Below are positions 32,353-40,727 of a DNA stretch of 64,000 nucleotides, in pieces. A model generated the notes under the pieces. It searched no databases and was not told the origin of the DNA. It saw only the letters and a program-made list of their open reading frames with translations. Source of the DNA: an uncultured Prevotellaceae bacterium (GTDB taxonomy: Bacteria; Bacteroidota; Bacteroidia; Bacteroidales; Bacteroidaceae); the NCBI GenBank assembly GCA_949299545.1, contig CASGAM010000037.1, forward strand, positions 1 through 64,000, read 5' to 3'. Each line of letters opens with the position of its first letter. Within the stretch, counting starts at the first letter, position 1. The translations under genes and the position numbers were made by a program.

Positions 32353-34251
32353 TTAACAAGACATCAGAATCAATGCTGAACGTGGCATGACTGTCATTCG
32401 CCCTCCGCGACATCTGACAGGTCTGTCAAGTTCAATTTGCCCGTCTTGGCATAAAACAAAATAATTTCCCGCCGGAACCATCACCTGGCATGCTTCAGTC
32501 AAAACATTAAAATAAAGATAAAATACTGACATTCCACAGCTATCATCCTGCAAGGAATATGCAATCATGCCTGGTATGGCAAATAAAAAAGAAAGCCCTT
32601 TTCTGACAGCTTCAGCCGTCCGCATCCTGAATGCGCCGTATAACTTACGCATCCTTACCAGTCCTCGTATATACTGATACAAATCGTCATGGATTTCTTT
32701 GTAGCTCCAGTTGATGGCATTCACGCTGTCGGGACTTTTATATGAATTGCGTACACCTTTTTTTGACCTGAAGAACTCGTCACCCGCAAAAATCAAAGGA
32801 ATTCCTTGGGACGTAAAAAGGAATGTTTCAGCCAGTTTGTATAACCGCAAACGTTCATTAACCGGCTCATCACTGAAAACAGCCTGCAAACGGTCTGCAA
32901 GACAAAGGTCATCATGACAACTCACATAATTGATAATTTGCCAAGGAGCAGTTGCCCACGGAAATTTTGCATAATTTACTTTGGAATAATTTATCTGAGG
33001 ATGCCATACTCCGCCGGCAATTCCGAAACGTACGCTCTCGGCGGCATCTAATTTCGTACCCAAAAAACCACCATCTTTTATATCAATCCAACTTCCACGC
33101 AAGCCGTCGCGCAACTCGTCACCAAAAGCCGCAATACCCGGCAACCACGACATATTGGCCTTTACGGCACAGTCTGTCCGTGGAATTTTTGCCGGCTGTG
33201 CCGACCAGCCTTCACCATACAATAATACAGCCGGGTCACGCCGCGATAACGCAGCCTTGATTTGCCGCATTGTTTCCAAGTCGTGTAGTCCCATCACATC
33301 AAAACGGAACCCGTCGATATGGTATTCTTCCTGCCAAAAAAGCACGCTTTCTACCATGTAACGGCGCATGAATTCACGTTCGCTGGCCGTCTCATTGCCA
33401 CAACCCGACCCATTAGCCCATTCGCCTTTCTCTGTTTTCCGGAAAAAATAGCCGGGTACGAGACATTCAAAGTTACTGTCTTCTACGGAATAAACATGGT
33501 TGTAAACGACGTCCATGACAACCCGCAATCCGGCATCATGGAGCGCCATAACCATTTGCCGAAATTCTCGTATGCGGCATCTCGGATCATAAGGATTGGT
33601 GGAGTAAGAACCCTCTGGTACATTATAGTTCTGCGGGTCATATCCCCAGTTATATTGTCCGGTTCCCTGTTTACTCTCGTCTACCGATGCAAAATCGAAG
33701 GAAGGCAACAAATGGACATGTGTCACTCCCAGCTCAACGAGGTGTGACAATCCGCCTTTTGAACCATAAGCTGTCTTTACATCTTGCTCCGTAAGGGCAA
33801 GAAATTTGCCTTTATTGCGTATGCCCGAGTCGTCTGATACGGAAAAATCACGATGGTGCATTTCATAGATAATGGCATCAGCCGGATGATTGAATTCAGG
33901 GCTCTCTTCTGATTCCCAGCCTTCAGGTTGCAAGTCCCGAAGGTCGATGACAGCAGCCCGCCGTCCGTTTACACCGACTGCCGTCGCGAAAAGTCCGGGC
34001 GCGGGATTCCTCCATCGGCCTCCTATACGGGCGCAAAACACATAAAACAATCCTTTCACGTCGTAAGGTTGAAGGCTCTCCCACCTGCCGTCGTCACGCC
34101 GTTTCATATTGATGGTTTTGAAAGCCTCGCCCACGCTGCCGTCTGAAAATAACAGCAGGTGTACTTCGTCGGCATCCGGCGACCAAACGGAAAACCGTAT
34201 GCCTTCTTCCGTAAAATCCAACTCTTTAAAGAATCTATCGGTCACGCTCAC
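32353..34251 (-). CDS. Type I pullulanase (GH13), cytoplasmic
   Basis: A 632-residue debranching enzyme that cleaves alpha-1,6 bonds in pullulan, glycogen or starch fragments. An N-terminal CBM48-like domain (about 10-100) is followed by the pullulanase signature YNWGYDPQNYNVPEG and the GH13 catalytic motifs VVYNHVY, DGFRFDVMG (nucleophile Asp), LLYGEGW (acid Glu) and NYVSCHDD. There is no signal peptide, so it works on glucans already imported or on stored glycogen. Its start overlaps the malQ stop by 17 bp, which implies cotranscription and translational coupling with the glucanotransferase. Confidence 0.93.
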   Translation of the reverse strand: MSVTDRFFKELDFTEEGIRFSVWSPDADEVHLLLFSDGSVGEAFKTINMKRRDDGRWESLQPYDVKGLFYVFCARIGGRWRNPAPGLFATAVGVNGRRAAVIDLRDLQPEGWESEESPEFNHPADAIIYEMHHRDFSVSDDSGIRNKGKFLALTEQDVKTAYGSKGGLSHLVELGVTHVHLLPSFDFASVDESKQGTGQYNWGYDPQNYNVPEGSYSTNPYDPRCRIREFRQMVMALHDAGLRVVMDVVYNHVYSVEDSNFECLVPGYFFRKTEKGEWANGSGCGNETASEREFMRRYMVESVLFWQEEYHIDGFRFDVMGLHDLETMRQIKAALSRRDPAVLLYGEGWSAQPAKIPRTDCAVKANMSWLPGIAAFGDELRDGLRGSWIDIKDGGFLGTKLDAAESVRFGIAGGVWHPQINYSKVNYAKFPWATAPWQIINYVSCHDDLCLADRLQAVFSDEPVNERLRLYKLAETFLFTSQGIPLIFAGDEFFRSKKGVRNSYKSPDSVNAINWSYKEIHDDLYQYIRGLVRMRKLYGAFRMRTAEAVRKGLSFLFAIPGMIAYSLQDDSCGMSVFYLYFNVLTEACQVMVPAGNYFVLCQDGQIELDRPVRCRGGRMTVMPRSALILMSC

Positions 34252-36925
34252 TATGCTCTATCAGTAGTTTTATCTTTTCGTTTAACCCGTCGCTTGCCAT
34301 CAACTGTTCAAGCGTAAGATGCATACGGTAATGCCAGTAATTTCTCGGGTTGGCCGGTACATTGATTCGTTCTGACGCTACATCTGGCCGTCGCAACGTT
34401 TCGTCTATCGATAACCAATCCTGCCATGAAATGAGGCAAAGCATGGATGGGGAATACAAATGGCGCGCCACGACCTCTTCACAAAGCCATCCCGGCATGA
34501 CCGCCGGTGCATCGCCATCCTTTTGCAACACTTCATGGTAATAGGCATTGGTCTGTTCATAGTCTTCTTTCCACCACCCCCTCAGCGTCGGCATATCATG
34601 CGTAAAAATAGTGGCGACACTTCGATAAGGATTGTTTTCCAATGCACTGAAACGAATTCCTGACTGCTTCGGCATGGTTTGTATTTCAAGCGACAGGATG
34701 CGCAGATCATTCATGACCCACGGCACACAGTCGGGCACCATACCCAAATCTTCAGCGCAAACCAACATTCGCGTGGCGTCAATCAATACCGGCAGTTTTT
34801 GCATGGCTTGCGCATACCAGAATTCATTGTGACGGCGATAAAAATAATCATTGTAAAGAGCGTTGAACGCGTCACGTTCTGCCCCGCTCAACATTTGGTA
34901 CAGGCAATCCAGCTGCGCGGATATACGCGGATGATATTTTTCGGGATCTTCCCTGTCGGGCACAAATAGCACATTGCTGATGAGTGAATAGAGTCCCTCA
35001 CGCATGGTAACGTCTTCCGGAGAAGTGCAATGCTCAAATGCTTGCTTAATTTTTTTCTGCGTGTCGTATTCCGGCTTCATTTCGTACCAATCGTAGCCTT
35101 TGGGTTGGAGGTATTTTTCCTTTACCTCCTCAGCTCGTTCGCCGAAATATTCTTCAAGCACCCAGTCGGATATGTTGGGACGTGTAAAGAAGTTCTTCCT
35201 GAAACGCAGACCGTAGCTTTCTATTTCCTCTACAGTCATGGGAAGTGCCGGAGAGAATTGCCCCAACAAGCCGTGTACGGCGTCCTCGGGAATTTCCCAA
35301 ATCCGGAAAAAGCCAAGCACATGATCGATACGGTAAGCGTCGAAATATTCCGCCATCTTTTTGAAACGGCGAACCCACCAGCGGCACTGGTCTTTCTGCA
35401 TGGCATCCCAGTTATAAGTGGGGAATCCCCAGTTCTGGCCGTTCACGGAAAAAGCATCGGGCGGCGCACCGGCTTGCGCATTGAGGTTAAAGTAAAACGG
35501 TTCCACCCACGCTTCCACACTATGACGGCTGATGCCGATTGGTATGTCACCTTTCAGAATAATGCCTTTGGAGCGGGCATATTCACAAGCTGACAAGAGC
35601 TGGCAGTGCAAATGATATTGCATGAAATAATAATAGCCTACTGACTCACCGGCCTGTCCGGATGTCTTGCAGAACGCATAGACTTCCTCAACCTTAAACT
35701 CGGAATATTCCGGCCATGTGTTAAAATCTGCGGTTCCGTAACGGTCACGCAAAACGCTGAAAGCTGCATAAGGCATCAGCCATTCTTCGTTTTGCCTATA
35801 GAAGTCTCTAAACGTCTGTGAGGCGAAACAAGCCTCTTTTTCCTGTAAATAAACACGACGGATATATTGCTCCTTCAACTCATAAACTTTCTCATAGTCC
35901 ACCTCCGGCAAAGCATTAAGCGCCTCCCGGCAACGTTCGTACTCTTCGCAAAACATCTCATCGGCTACTCGCGGAAGTTGACGTAAATCCATATATTGCG
36001 GATGAAGAGCATATATGGAGATGCTGTTATAAGGATATGAATCTAACCAACTGCGGTGAATTGTGGTATCATAAACCGGCAACACTTGTATCACACGCAT
36101 GCCGGTCAGTGCCACCCAGTCGGTCAATCGCTTCAGGTCGCCAAAATCACCGACGCCGCAACTGCCCTCGCTCCGCAACGAAAACACAGGTATGACTACC
36201 CCCGCACCTTTCCATTTGTTTTCCTGCACACGAAGCGGAGCGTCGGAAATGACTAAGACATCATCCTTTGTCACGCTGTTGGCCGGCAGCACGCGGTTGT
36301 CACCGCCCTCCCAGTCGACAAAAGCTCCCGTATTCGCATCGACGATCACATATTTGTATTCCATGGGAAAAGTCAGCCCCACTGTACTCAGAGTCACGCA
36401 CCATTCGTGGAGTGCCACTTCCTTCATCATAAAGGCAAAGTCCGGATTCCAGTCACCCAATGCCGGCTGGTTCCCTAAAATAGCCAACGCTTGTCCGTCT
36501 TTCAACTGCGGTGCGTCAACTCTTAACATCAACGTCCCGCTGAAATACGAAAGATTTTCCGTATGTATCTCACGCGGGTAAATACATTTGGTAAAGGCCG
36601 ATGTATATAAATATGACGCCAACGGAACATCACGCCAGGAGTCCGGAAAAATGAAATTTTTAGTGGCGTCGGCTTTGAAATATCGGGGTACGACATTCCA
36701 TTCCGCACGCAACAGGCGTTCACCGGCATAAACGCCATAATGGTAATAAAACGCCTTTACAGTATTCTCGCTTATGCGTGTCTCACCGCGCCATGTATGT
36801 CCGTCCTGGGTCTCTAACATATAAAGTTGCGACTTTTCGCGCCCTTTAATGTCCACCGTGGTCAATACGACTCCAATGTTCTCACCCCAGTGTGTATAGT
36901 ATTCAATCGAAAACTGTAGTTTCAT
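34235..36925 (-). CDS. malQ: 4-alpha-glucanotransferase (GH77) with CBM20 domains
   Basis: An 896-residue amylomaltase with two N-terminal CBM20 starch-binding domains (about residues 1-110 and 120-240; the second includes ILGNQPALGDWNPD) and a GH77 domain from about 260. Catalytic regions are YRIDHVLGFFRIW (nucleophile Asp), VCAEDLGMVPDCV (Glu) and FTHDMPTLRGWW (Asp). The enzyme transfers maltodextrin chains in the cytosol. A tandem CBM20-GH77 arrangement is usual for Bacteroides and plants (DPE2 type). It is first in a two-gene unit with the pullulanase and has a promoter at 36964-36994. Confidence 0.94.
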   Translation of the reverse strand: MKLQFSIEYYTHWGENIGVVLTTVDIKGREKSQLYMLETQDGHTWRGETRISENTVKAFYYHYGVYAGERLLRAEWNVVPRYFKADATKNFIFPDSWRDVPLASYLYTSAFTKCIYPREIHTENLSYFSGTLMLRVDAPQLKDGQALAILGNQPALGDWNPDFAFMMKEVALHEWCVTLSTVGLTFPMEYKYVIVDANTGAFVDWEGGDNRVLPANSVTKDDVLVISDAPLRVQENKWKGAGVVIPVFSLRSEGSCGVGDFGDLKRLTDWVALTGMRVIQVLPVYDTTIHRSWLDSYPYNSISIYALHPQYMDLRQLPRVADEMFCEEYERCREALNALPEVDYEKVYELKEQYIRRVYLQEKEACFASQTFRDFYRQNEEWLMPYAAFSVLRDRYGTADFNTWPEYSEFKVEEVYAFCKTSGQAGESVGYYYFMQYHLHCQLLSACEYARSKGIILKGDIPIGISRHSVEAWVEPFYFNLNAQAGAPPDAFSVNGQNWGFPTYNWDAMQKDQCRWWVRRFKKMAEYFDAYRIDHVLGFFRIWEIPEDAVHGLLGQFSPALPMTVEEIESYGLRFRKNFFTRPNISDWVLEEYFGERAEEVKEKYLQPKGYDWYEMKPEYDTQKKIKQAFEHCTSPEDVTMREGLYSLISNVLFVPDREDPEKYHPRISAQLDCLYQMLSGAERDAFNALYNDYFYRRHNEFWYAQAMQKLPVLIDATRMLVCAEDLGMVPDCVPWVMNDLRILSLEIQTMPKQSGIRFSALENNPYRSVATIFTHDMPTLRGWWKEDYEQTNAYYHEVLQKDGDAPAVMPGWLCEEVVARHLYSPSMLCLISWQDWLSIDETLRRPDVASERINVPANPRNYWHYRMHLTLEQLMASDGLNEKIKLLIEHSERDR

Positions 36926-36963
36926 AAGTCATGTGTCATGATGTGTTTTTGTTAGTATTGATA

Positions 36964-36994
36964 CAAAGTTAATCATTCAGGTGAAACCCGCAAT
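36964..36994 (-). promoter_or_regulatory. malQ-pullulanase promoter
   Basis: On the minus strand TAACTTTG (36971-36964) is an exact -7 box. ATTG (36994-36991), 19 bp away, is a one-mismatch -33 element. The malQ ATG follows about 40 bp later. Confidence 0.6.
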
Positions 36995-37030
36995 CACCCA
37001 TCAAAAAAAAATAAATATTTGTGCAATATA

Positions 37031-37062
37031 TTTGGATATTCAACATCCTTTTCTTATCTTTG
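37031..37062 (+). promoter_or_regulatory. Promoter of an independent small RNA
   Basis: TTTG (37031-37034), 20 bp, TATCTTTG (37055-37062): both boxes match exactly. No open reading frame of note follows; instead a structured sequence runs into an intrinsic terminator 200 bp downstream. Confidence 0.8.
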
Positions 37063-37068
37063 TAATAA

Positions 37069-37289
37069 GAAAAAAAGCCGCATCGGTTAGATTGGGATAC
37101 TCATCAAATTATTCTGAAAGCCGAGAATGCTTCGTCCACCAATGGCGGGCCACGCCTTCGGGTAGCTTAATTGCCGGTGGATTACAAAGGTGGCGGGCGC
37201 TCAAAACTTGTTAGCTCGGAGTTTCATCACATCATCGATGCGGCACATTATACCAAAAAGAGGATTGTTTTCGGGCAGTCCTCTTTTTT
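37069..37289 (+). ncRNA. Structured small RNA of about 220 nt, possibly 6S-like
   Basis: The segment has its own consensus promoter and terminator and no convincing coding frame. A terminal helix closes it: GCCGCATCGGT (37077-37087) pairs with ATCGATGCGGC (37234-37244), 11 pairs with one G-U. Inside, TGAAA/CCGAG (37115-37125) pairs with CTCGG/TTTCA (37215-37226), and TCCACC..GGC (37135-37146) pairs with GCC..GGTGGA (37173-37181). A large asymmetric internal loop separates the first two helices. Size, closing stem and internal loop are what one would expect of a 6S (RNA polymerase-binding) RNA, but I cannot confirm identity by eye. It lies in the 619-bp gap between malQ and the exchanger gene and is convergent with the latter. 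Confidence 0.7.
37255..37289 (+). terminator. Terminator of the small RNA
   Basis: AGAGGATTG (37259-37267) pairs with CAGTCCTCT (37276-37284), 9 pairs with one G-U, followed by T residues to 37289. Confidence 0.88.
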
Positions 37290-37361
37290 CATACCCCAAG
37301 ACAGCAGGCAACCGACATCGGACAATCCCGCCAAATAGCCCCATACAACAGGCCTTTCACA

Positions 37362-37438
37362 GCGACCGCTCGCAGAAAAAATTACAAAGCCAGAAAAAAA
37401 AATTGCAAGCGCTTGCAAATTTTGTTGCAAGCGCTCGC
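37362..37438. repeat. Four-word palindromic array, copy 3
   Basis: Words are at 37362 (GCGACCGCTCGC), 37384 (ACAAAGCCAGAA, strongly degenerate), 37405 (GCAAGCGCTTGC, a perfect palindrome) and 37427 (GCAAGCGCTCGC). Spacers are 10, 9 and 10 bp, again A/T-rich, so the 77-bp layout is kept even though word 2 has decayed. Words 4 and 3 form a hairpin on the minus strand that is followed by AATTTTTTTTTTC, a good terminator for the exchanger gene upstream on that strand. The remaining sequence to 37543 shows nothing recognisable. Confidence 0.82.
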
Positions 37439-37543
37439 AATTTTCACAATGAAATGACGGGATAAAAACGGTTTGGATAGTCGGTATCAGAGCGTGCGAA
37501 TCCGGAAATAAAAGTGCTGTTTTCCTTATGTCATCACTCTAAC

Positions 37544-38524
37544 TTAAAACGCCCCACCCTGTGCTTCGTAAACAAGAAATGAAAGATAGAGAAGATATAC
37601 AATGACCATTGTTATGCCTTCCCACCGCTCAACAGTCCGTTTGGTATAAGAAAAGAACCAAAGCAGCAACATACTCAGCAACATCATGCCCAGGTCAAGA
37701 TAAGAAATCTGTCCGACCTTCATCGGCGAAGTAGCCGCACACACTCCCATCACAAAAAATATATTAAAAATGTTGCTTCCGATAACATTGCCAATCGCAA
37801 TGGCCGAACTGCCTTTACGAGCAGCCACCATGGATGTTGCAAGTTCCGGCAGCGAAGTCCCCGCCGCTACCAACGTAAGACCTACCACTGTTTCGCTCAC
37901 ACCCAAAGACAACGCTATGGCCGAAGCACCATCAACAAAGAAGTTACCGCCAACGACCAAACCGGTCAGTCCGACAACAATCCACACAGCAATCTTCCAA
38001 TACGGCATGGGAGGAATATGTACCTGCTGTTGCATGCCATCTCCAGTCTCCTTTTTGCGTGATATGAAATAGGTATAAGCCATAAAAACGCAAAAATAGC
38101 CCAGCAACAACAAGCCGTCCGTCCGCGACAGCATATTCATACTTCCGGGATCCAAAATACTGTCTGCGGCAATGACAATCAAAACCACTGATGCCAAAAT
38201 GGCAAACGGAATATCCTTTGCCAACGAACTTTTGCTGATGGTGATGGGAGCCAACCATGCAGAACATCCGACAATCATCAATACGTTGAAAATATTACTT
38301 CCTACAATATTACCGATGGAAATGTCACTATTGCCTTTGATGGTGGAAACGAAACTGGTAACAAACTCCGGCAAGGAAGTTCCAAAAGCCACGACAGTCA
38401 AGCCTATGACCAGCTCGGCCACATTGAAACGGCGCGCCAAACCAGTCGCGCCGTCTGTCAGTTTGTCAGCACCGAACAATATCAGAACAATGCCCAAAAT
38501 CAACCATAACAAACTTATCCACAT
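37544..38524 (-). CDS. Calcium/sodium antiporter (CaCA family, YrbG-like)
   Basis: A 326-residue membrane exchanger with ten or so helices arranged as two inverted halves. Each half carries the ion-site motif: AFGTSLPEFVTSFVSTIKGN...IGNIVGSNIFN and AAGTSLPELATSMVAARKG...IGNVIGSNIFN. The acidic residues in these alpha-repeats bind Ca and Na. The N-terminus (LILGIVLILFGADKLTDGA) is typical of prokaryotic YrbG-like proteins. It lies 12 bp after the zinc peptidase gene and is probably cotranscribed with it. Confidence 0.94.
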   Translation of the reverse strand: MWISLLWLILGIVLILFGADKLTDGATGLARRFNVAELVIGLTVVAFGTSLPEFVTSFVSTIKGNSDISIGNIVGSNIFNVLMIVGCSAWLAPITISKSSLAKDIPFAILASVVLIVIAADSILDPGSMNMLSRTDGLLLLGYFCVFMAYTYFISRKKETGDGMQQQVHIPPMPYWKIAVWIVVGLTGLVVGGNFFVDGASAIALSLGVSETVVGLTLVAAGTSLPELATSMVAARKGSSAIAIGNVIGSNIFNIFFVMGVCAATSPMKVGQISYLDLGMMLLSMLLLWFFSYTKRTVERWEGITMVIVYLLYLSFLVYEAQGGAF

Positions 38525-38536
38525 AAAATAACTTCA

Positions 38537-39229
38537 TTAATCCCTGCGCCCTAAGTAAATCATCACATAATACATCAACGTAGCCAAAGAACCTAAGGCA
38601 GCAACAACATATGTATAAGCAGCTGAACGCAAAGCCGATACTGCCGCTGAATGGTTGGTATAGTTCGTAATACCCGACTCACTCAGCCATTGGGTGGCGC
38701 GACGGCTGGCGTCAATCTCAACAGGCAGCGTGATAAAACTGAAAAGAGTGGTCATCGCAAAAAGAACGATACCTGCCAGCAATACCTCGGGAAACATATT
38801 AATGGTAAACATCCCGATGAGGATAATCCATTGCACCCAATTTGAAGCGAAAGAAACAATCGGCACAAGGCTGCTACGCATTTTCAACGGAGCATAAGCC
38901 ACCGCATGCTGAAGAGCATGGCCGCACTCGTGTGCTGCAACCGCCGCAGCCGCTACGCTGCAAGTGTCATATACATCCTCACTCAAATTAACCGTTTTGT
39001 TGGCCGGATTATAGTGATCGGTCAATGAACCGGATGTGCTGATGACTTTTACATCATAAATGCCATTCTCACGCAACATCTTTTCGGCAATTTCCCGCCC
39101 GGTCAGGCCACCTGATACCGGAATCTTTGAATACTTTTTAAACTTACTCTGTAAATTAGCCTGTACAATCCAACTTGCAAGTGCTACTCCAATAAAAATA
39201 ATCCAATAAGACGTATAACTGTCGATCAT
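38537..39229 (-). CDS. Zinc metallopeptidase, YugP family
   Basis: A 230-residue membrane-bound peptidase of the YugP family. The zinc motif AAHECGHALQHA (HExxH type) is near residue 100, and a distal Glu/Asp-containing stretch (LPVEIDASRRATQWL) supplies the third ligand region. Hydrophobic helices occur at residues 8-25, about 130-175 and the C-terminus. The physiological substrate is unknown. A TATTTTTG box on the minus strand at 39294-39287 suggests a promoter for this gene and the downstream exchanger. Confidence 0.9.
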   Translation of the reverse strand: MIDSYTSYWIIFIGVALASWIVQANLQSKFKKYSKIPVSGGLTGREIAEKMLRENGIYDVKVISTSGSLTDHYNPANKTVNLSEDVYDTCSVAAAAVAAHECGHALQHAVAYAPLKMRSSLVPIVSFASNWVQWIILIGMFTINMFPEVLLAGIVLFAMTTLFSFITLPVEIDASRRATQWLSESGITNYTNHSAAVSALRSAAYTYVVAALGSLATLMYYVMIYLGRRD

Positions 39230-39396
39230 ATATTAAAAAATTAATGGTTTTACTGTTTACTCATCAAAAATCATGCCAAAACGATACAAAAATAGACAAG
39301 AAAGCAGAAGTTTCTAAATAAAAAACCATTTATGCACTGTTCTTTTTGTTTTTTTAGTATATTTGTTGAAAGAAACGGTGTAAATCCTACCAAATT

Positions 39397-40032
39397 ATGA
39401 AAATTAATCTGACACGCCAGTTAGCGACAGGCTGCATCCTGTCAATCCTGCTTTCGGGTTGTTTCCACAAACAGGCAGAAAACAAACAAAACGAAAATGA
39501 ATGTGACAGCACCATCATATTGCCGGCAGACAATGCGGTATACGGCCATTTGGGTGAAGGTACAGGCATGAGCGTACTGGAATTCATCACCAATGACGGT
39601 GACACGCTCGCACTAACCAAAACCAACGAAGAAACTGACGAAGATGGTATCATTTTAGGTGAAATCGCCAATTACACCGATCAGTACGCCGTCGTAACGG
39701 CCAACAACAATCAAAGTGTTGCCATAGCCATTAACATCAGTCAACTGGCTAAAAGTTGGAAATCAACGGCAAACAAAGGTAAAGGAATAACATTGATGAT
39801 TGACGGAAAAGCACAAGCCTTACCGGGAAGCGACAGTTGCCAATATGACAGATGGAGACTTTATAACTGCAATCTGATACTCGAAAATACGCGAGAAACG
39901 GACTTAAAAGCAAAATGCGACACACTTGAAATCATTTCGCTGACATTGGACTCACTAACCCTGAGAAAGGTCGCTGACATGACAACAGAAACATTCTATC
40001 CCGTAAACCCGGAAAATCATGGCAGCCGTTAA
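39397..40032 (+). CDS. Small lipoprotein of unknown function
   Basis: A 211-residue protein with a clear lipoprotein signal (MKINLTRQLATGCILSILLSGC, lipobox LSGC). The mature part begins with a Glu/Asn/Lys-rich linker and then contains a mixed domain with the phrase YGHLGEGTGMSVLEFITNDGDTLAL. It has no enzyme motif that I recognise. Its stop overlaps the next gene by 14 bp. TATATTTG at 39358-39365 is a likely -7 box. Similar lipoproteins occur in Bacteroides, to my memory, as hypothetical proteins. Confidence 0.78.
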   Translation: MKINLTRQLATGCILSILLSGCFHKQAENKQNENECDSTIILPADNAVYGHLGEGTGMSVLEFITNDGDTLALTKTNEETDEDGIILGEIANYTDQYAVVTANNNQSVAIAINISQLAKSWKSTANKGKGITLMIDGKAQALPGSDSCQYDRWRLYNCNLILENTRETDLKAKCDTLEIISLTLDSLTLRKVADMTTETFYPVNPENHGSR

Positions 40033-40228
40033 ATCTCAAGAAATGGTACAATGTATCCACTGCAAACATGGACGTTTCATGCAGTGGATGAAAAACCCCG
40101 TCATCTGTGAGTGTACGGCAATGCAAAACGAACGTTTTGTAGCTGAAGCAAAAAAAATATGCCAAGCGTACGAACCGTCGAACATACAAACACCGACCAT
40201 CACGCACTTTGACAGTTACAACGACTGA
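40019..40228 (+). CDS. 69-residue Cys-rich miniprotein overlapping the lipoprotein gene
   Basis: A small protein with the pattern C-I-H-C-K-H-G-x-F-M-Q-W-x-x-x-P-V-I-C-E-C in its first 32 residues, which looks like a four-ligand metal (zinc) site. The C-terminal half is helical and then polar (TPTITHFDSYND). It starts within the last 14 bp of the lipoprotein gene in another frame, a normal coupling arrangement, and is followed by a strong hairpin. I do not recognise a named family, and assign no function. Confidence 0.7.
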   Translation: MAAVKSQEMVQCIHCKHGRFMQWMKNPVICECTAMQNERFVAEAKKICQAYEPSNIQTPTITHFDSYND

Positions 40229-40268
40229 ACCGGAAATTAAAGTCCATTCCCATACGACATTGCATAAA

Positions 40269-40318
40269 AATCCCCGCATTACTTGTTGCTCACATTTGCA
40301 AAAGTAATACGGGGATTA
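40269..40318. terminator. Bidirectional terminator between convergent genes
   Basis: AATCCCCGCATTACTT pairs with AAGTAATACGGGGATT with a single mismatch around a 17-nt loop. On the minus strand it is followed by TTTTT, on the plus strand by TAAAAT. It separates the miniprotein gene from ridA. Confidence 0.88.
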
Positions 40319-40337
40319 AAATACATCCGAGACAAGA

Positions 40338-40712
40338 CTATTTGGCCGCAATGCACTCTATTTCTACCAAAGCACCTTTCGGCAATGCTTTAACAGCTAC
40401 GGCAGAACGTGCCGGATAAGGCTCATTGAAGAATGTTGCATAAACTTCATTCATGGCCGCAAAGTCTGCCATGTCGGATAAATAAACCGTTGTCTTTACA
40501 ACATGGTTCAGATCTGTGCCGGCTTCTTCCATAATATGGGAAGCGTTAACAAGTGCCTGACGAGTCTGCTCTTTAATACCGCCTTCCACAAACTCACCGG
40601 TTGCCGGGTCGATGGGAATCTGACCTGATGCAAAAACAAAACCATTTACTTCAATAGCCTGGCTATATGGCCCGATTGCCGCAGGCGCTAACTTTGTGTG
40701 AACTGCTTTCAT
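40338..40712 (-). CDS. ridA: RidA family enamine/imine deaminase
   Basis: A 124-residue RidA (YjgF/YER057c/UK114) protein. It shows GPYSQAIEVNGFVFASGQIPID at the N-terminus, and the catalytic Arg in PARSAVAVKALPKGALVEIECIA. RidA hydrolyses the reactive 2-aminoacrylate/2-aminocrotonate enamines that PLP dehydratases such as IlvA release. Here it lies 15 bp downstream of ilvA on the same strand, so the producer of the toxic intermediate and its detoxifier share a transcript. Confidence 0.95.
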   Translation of the reverse strand: MKAVHTKLAPAAIGPYSQAIEVNGFVFASGQIPIDPATGEFVEGGIKEQTRQALVNASHIMEEAGTDLNHVVKTTVYLSDMADFAAMNEVYATFFNEPYPARSAVAVKALPKGALVEIECIAAK

Positions 40713-40727
40713 AAAGAATTATATTGA

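Noticed and set aside
36981-37214. 77-codon plus-strand frame over the small RNA promoter
   Set aside because: It runs through the promoter and into the RNA helices, has no initiation signals and no recognisable protein features.
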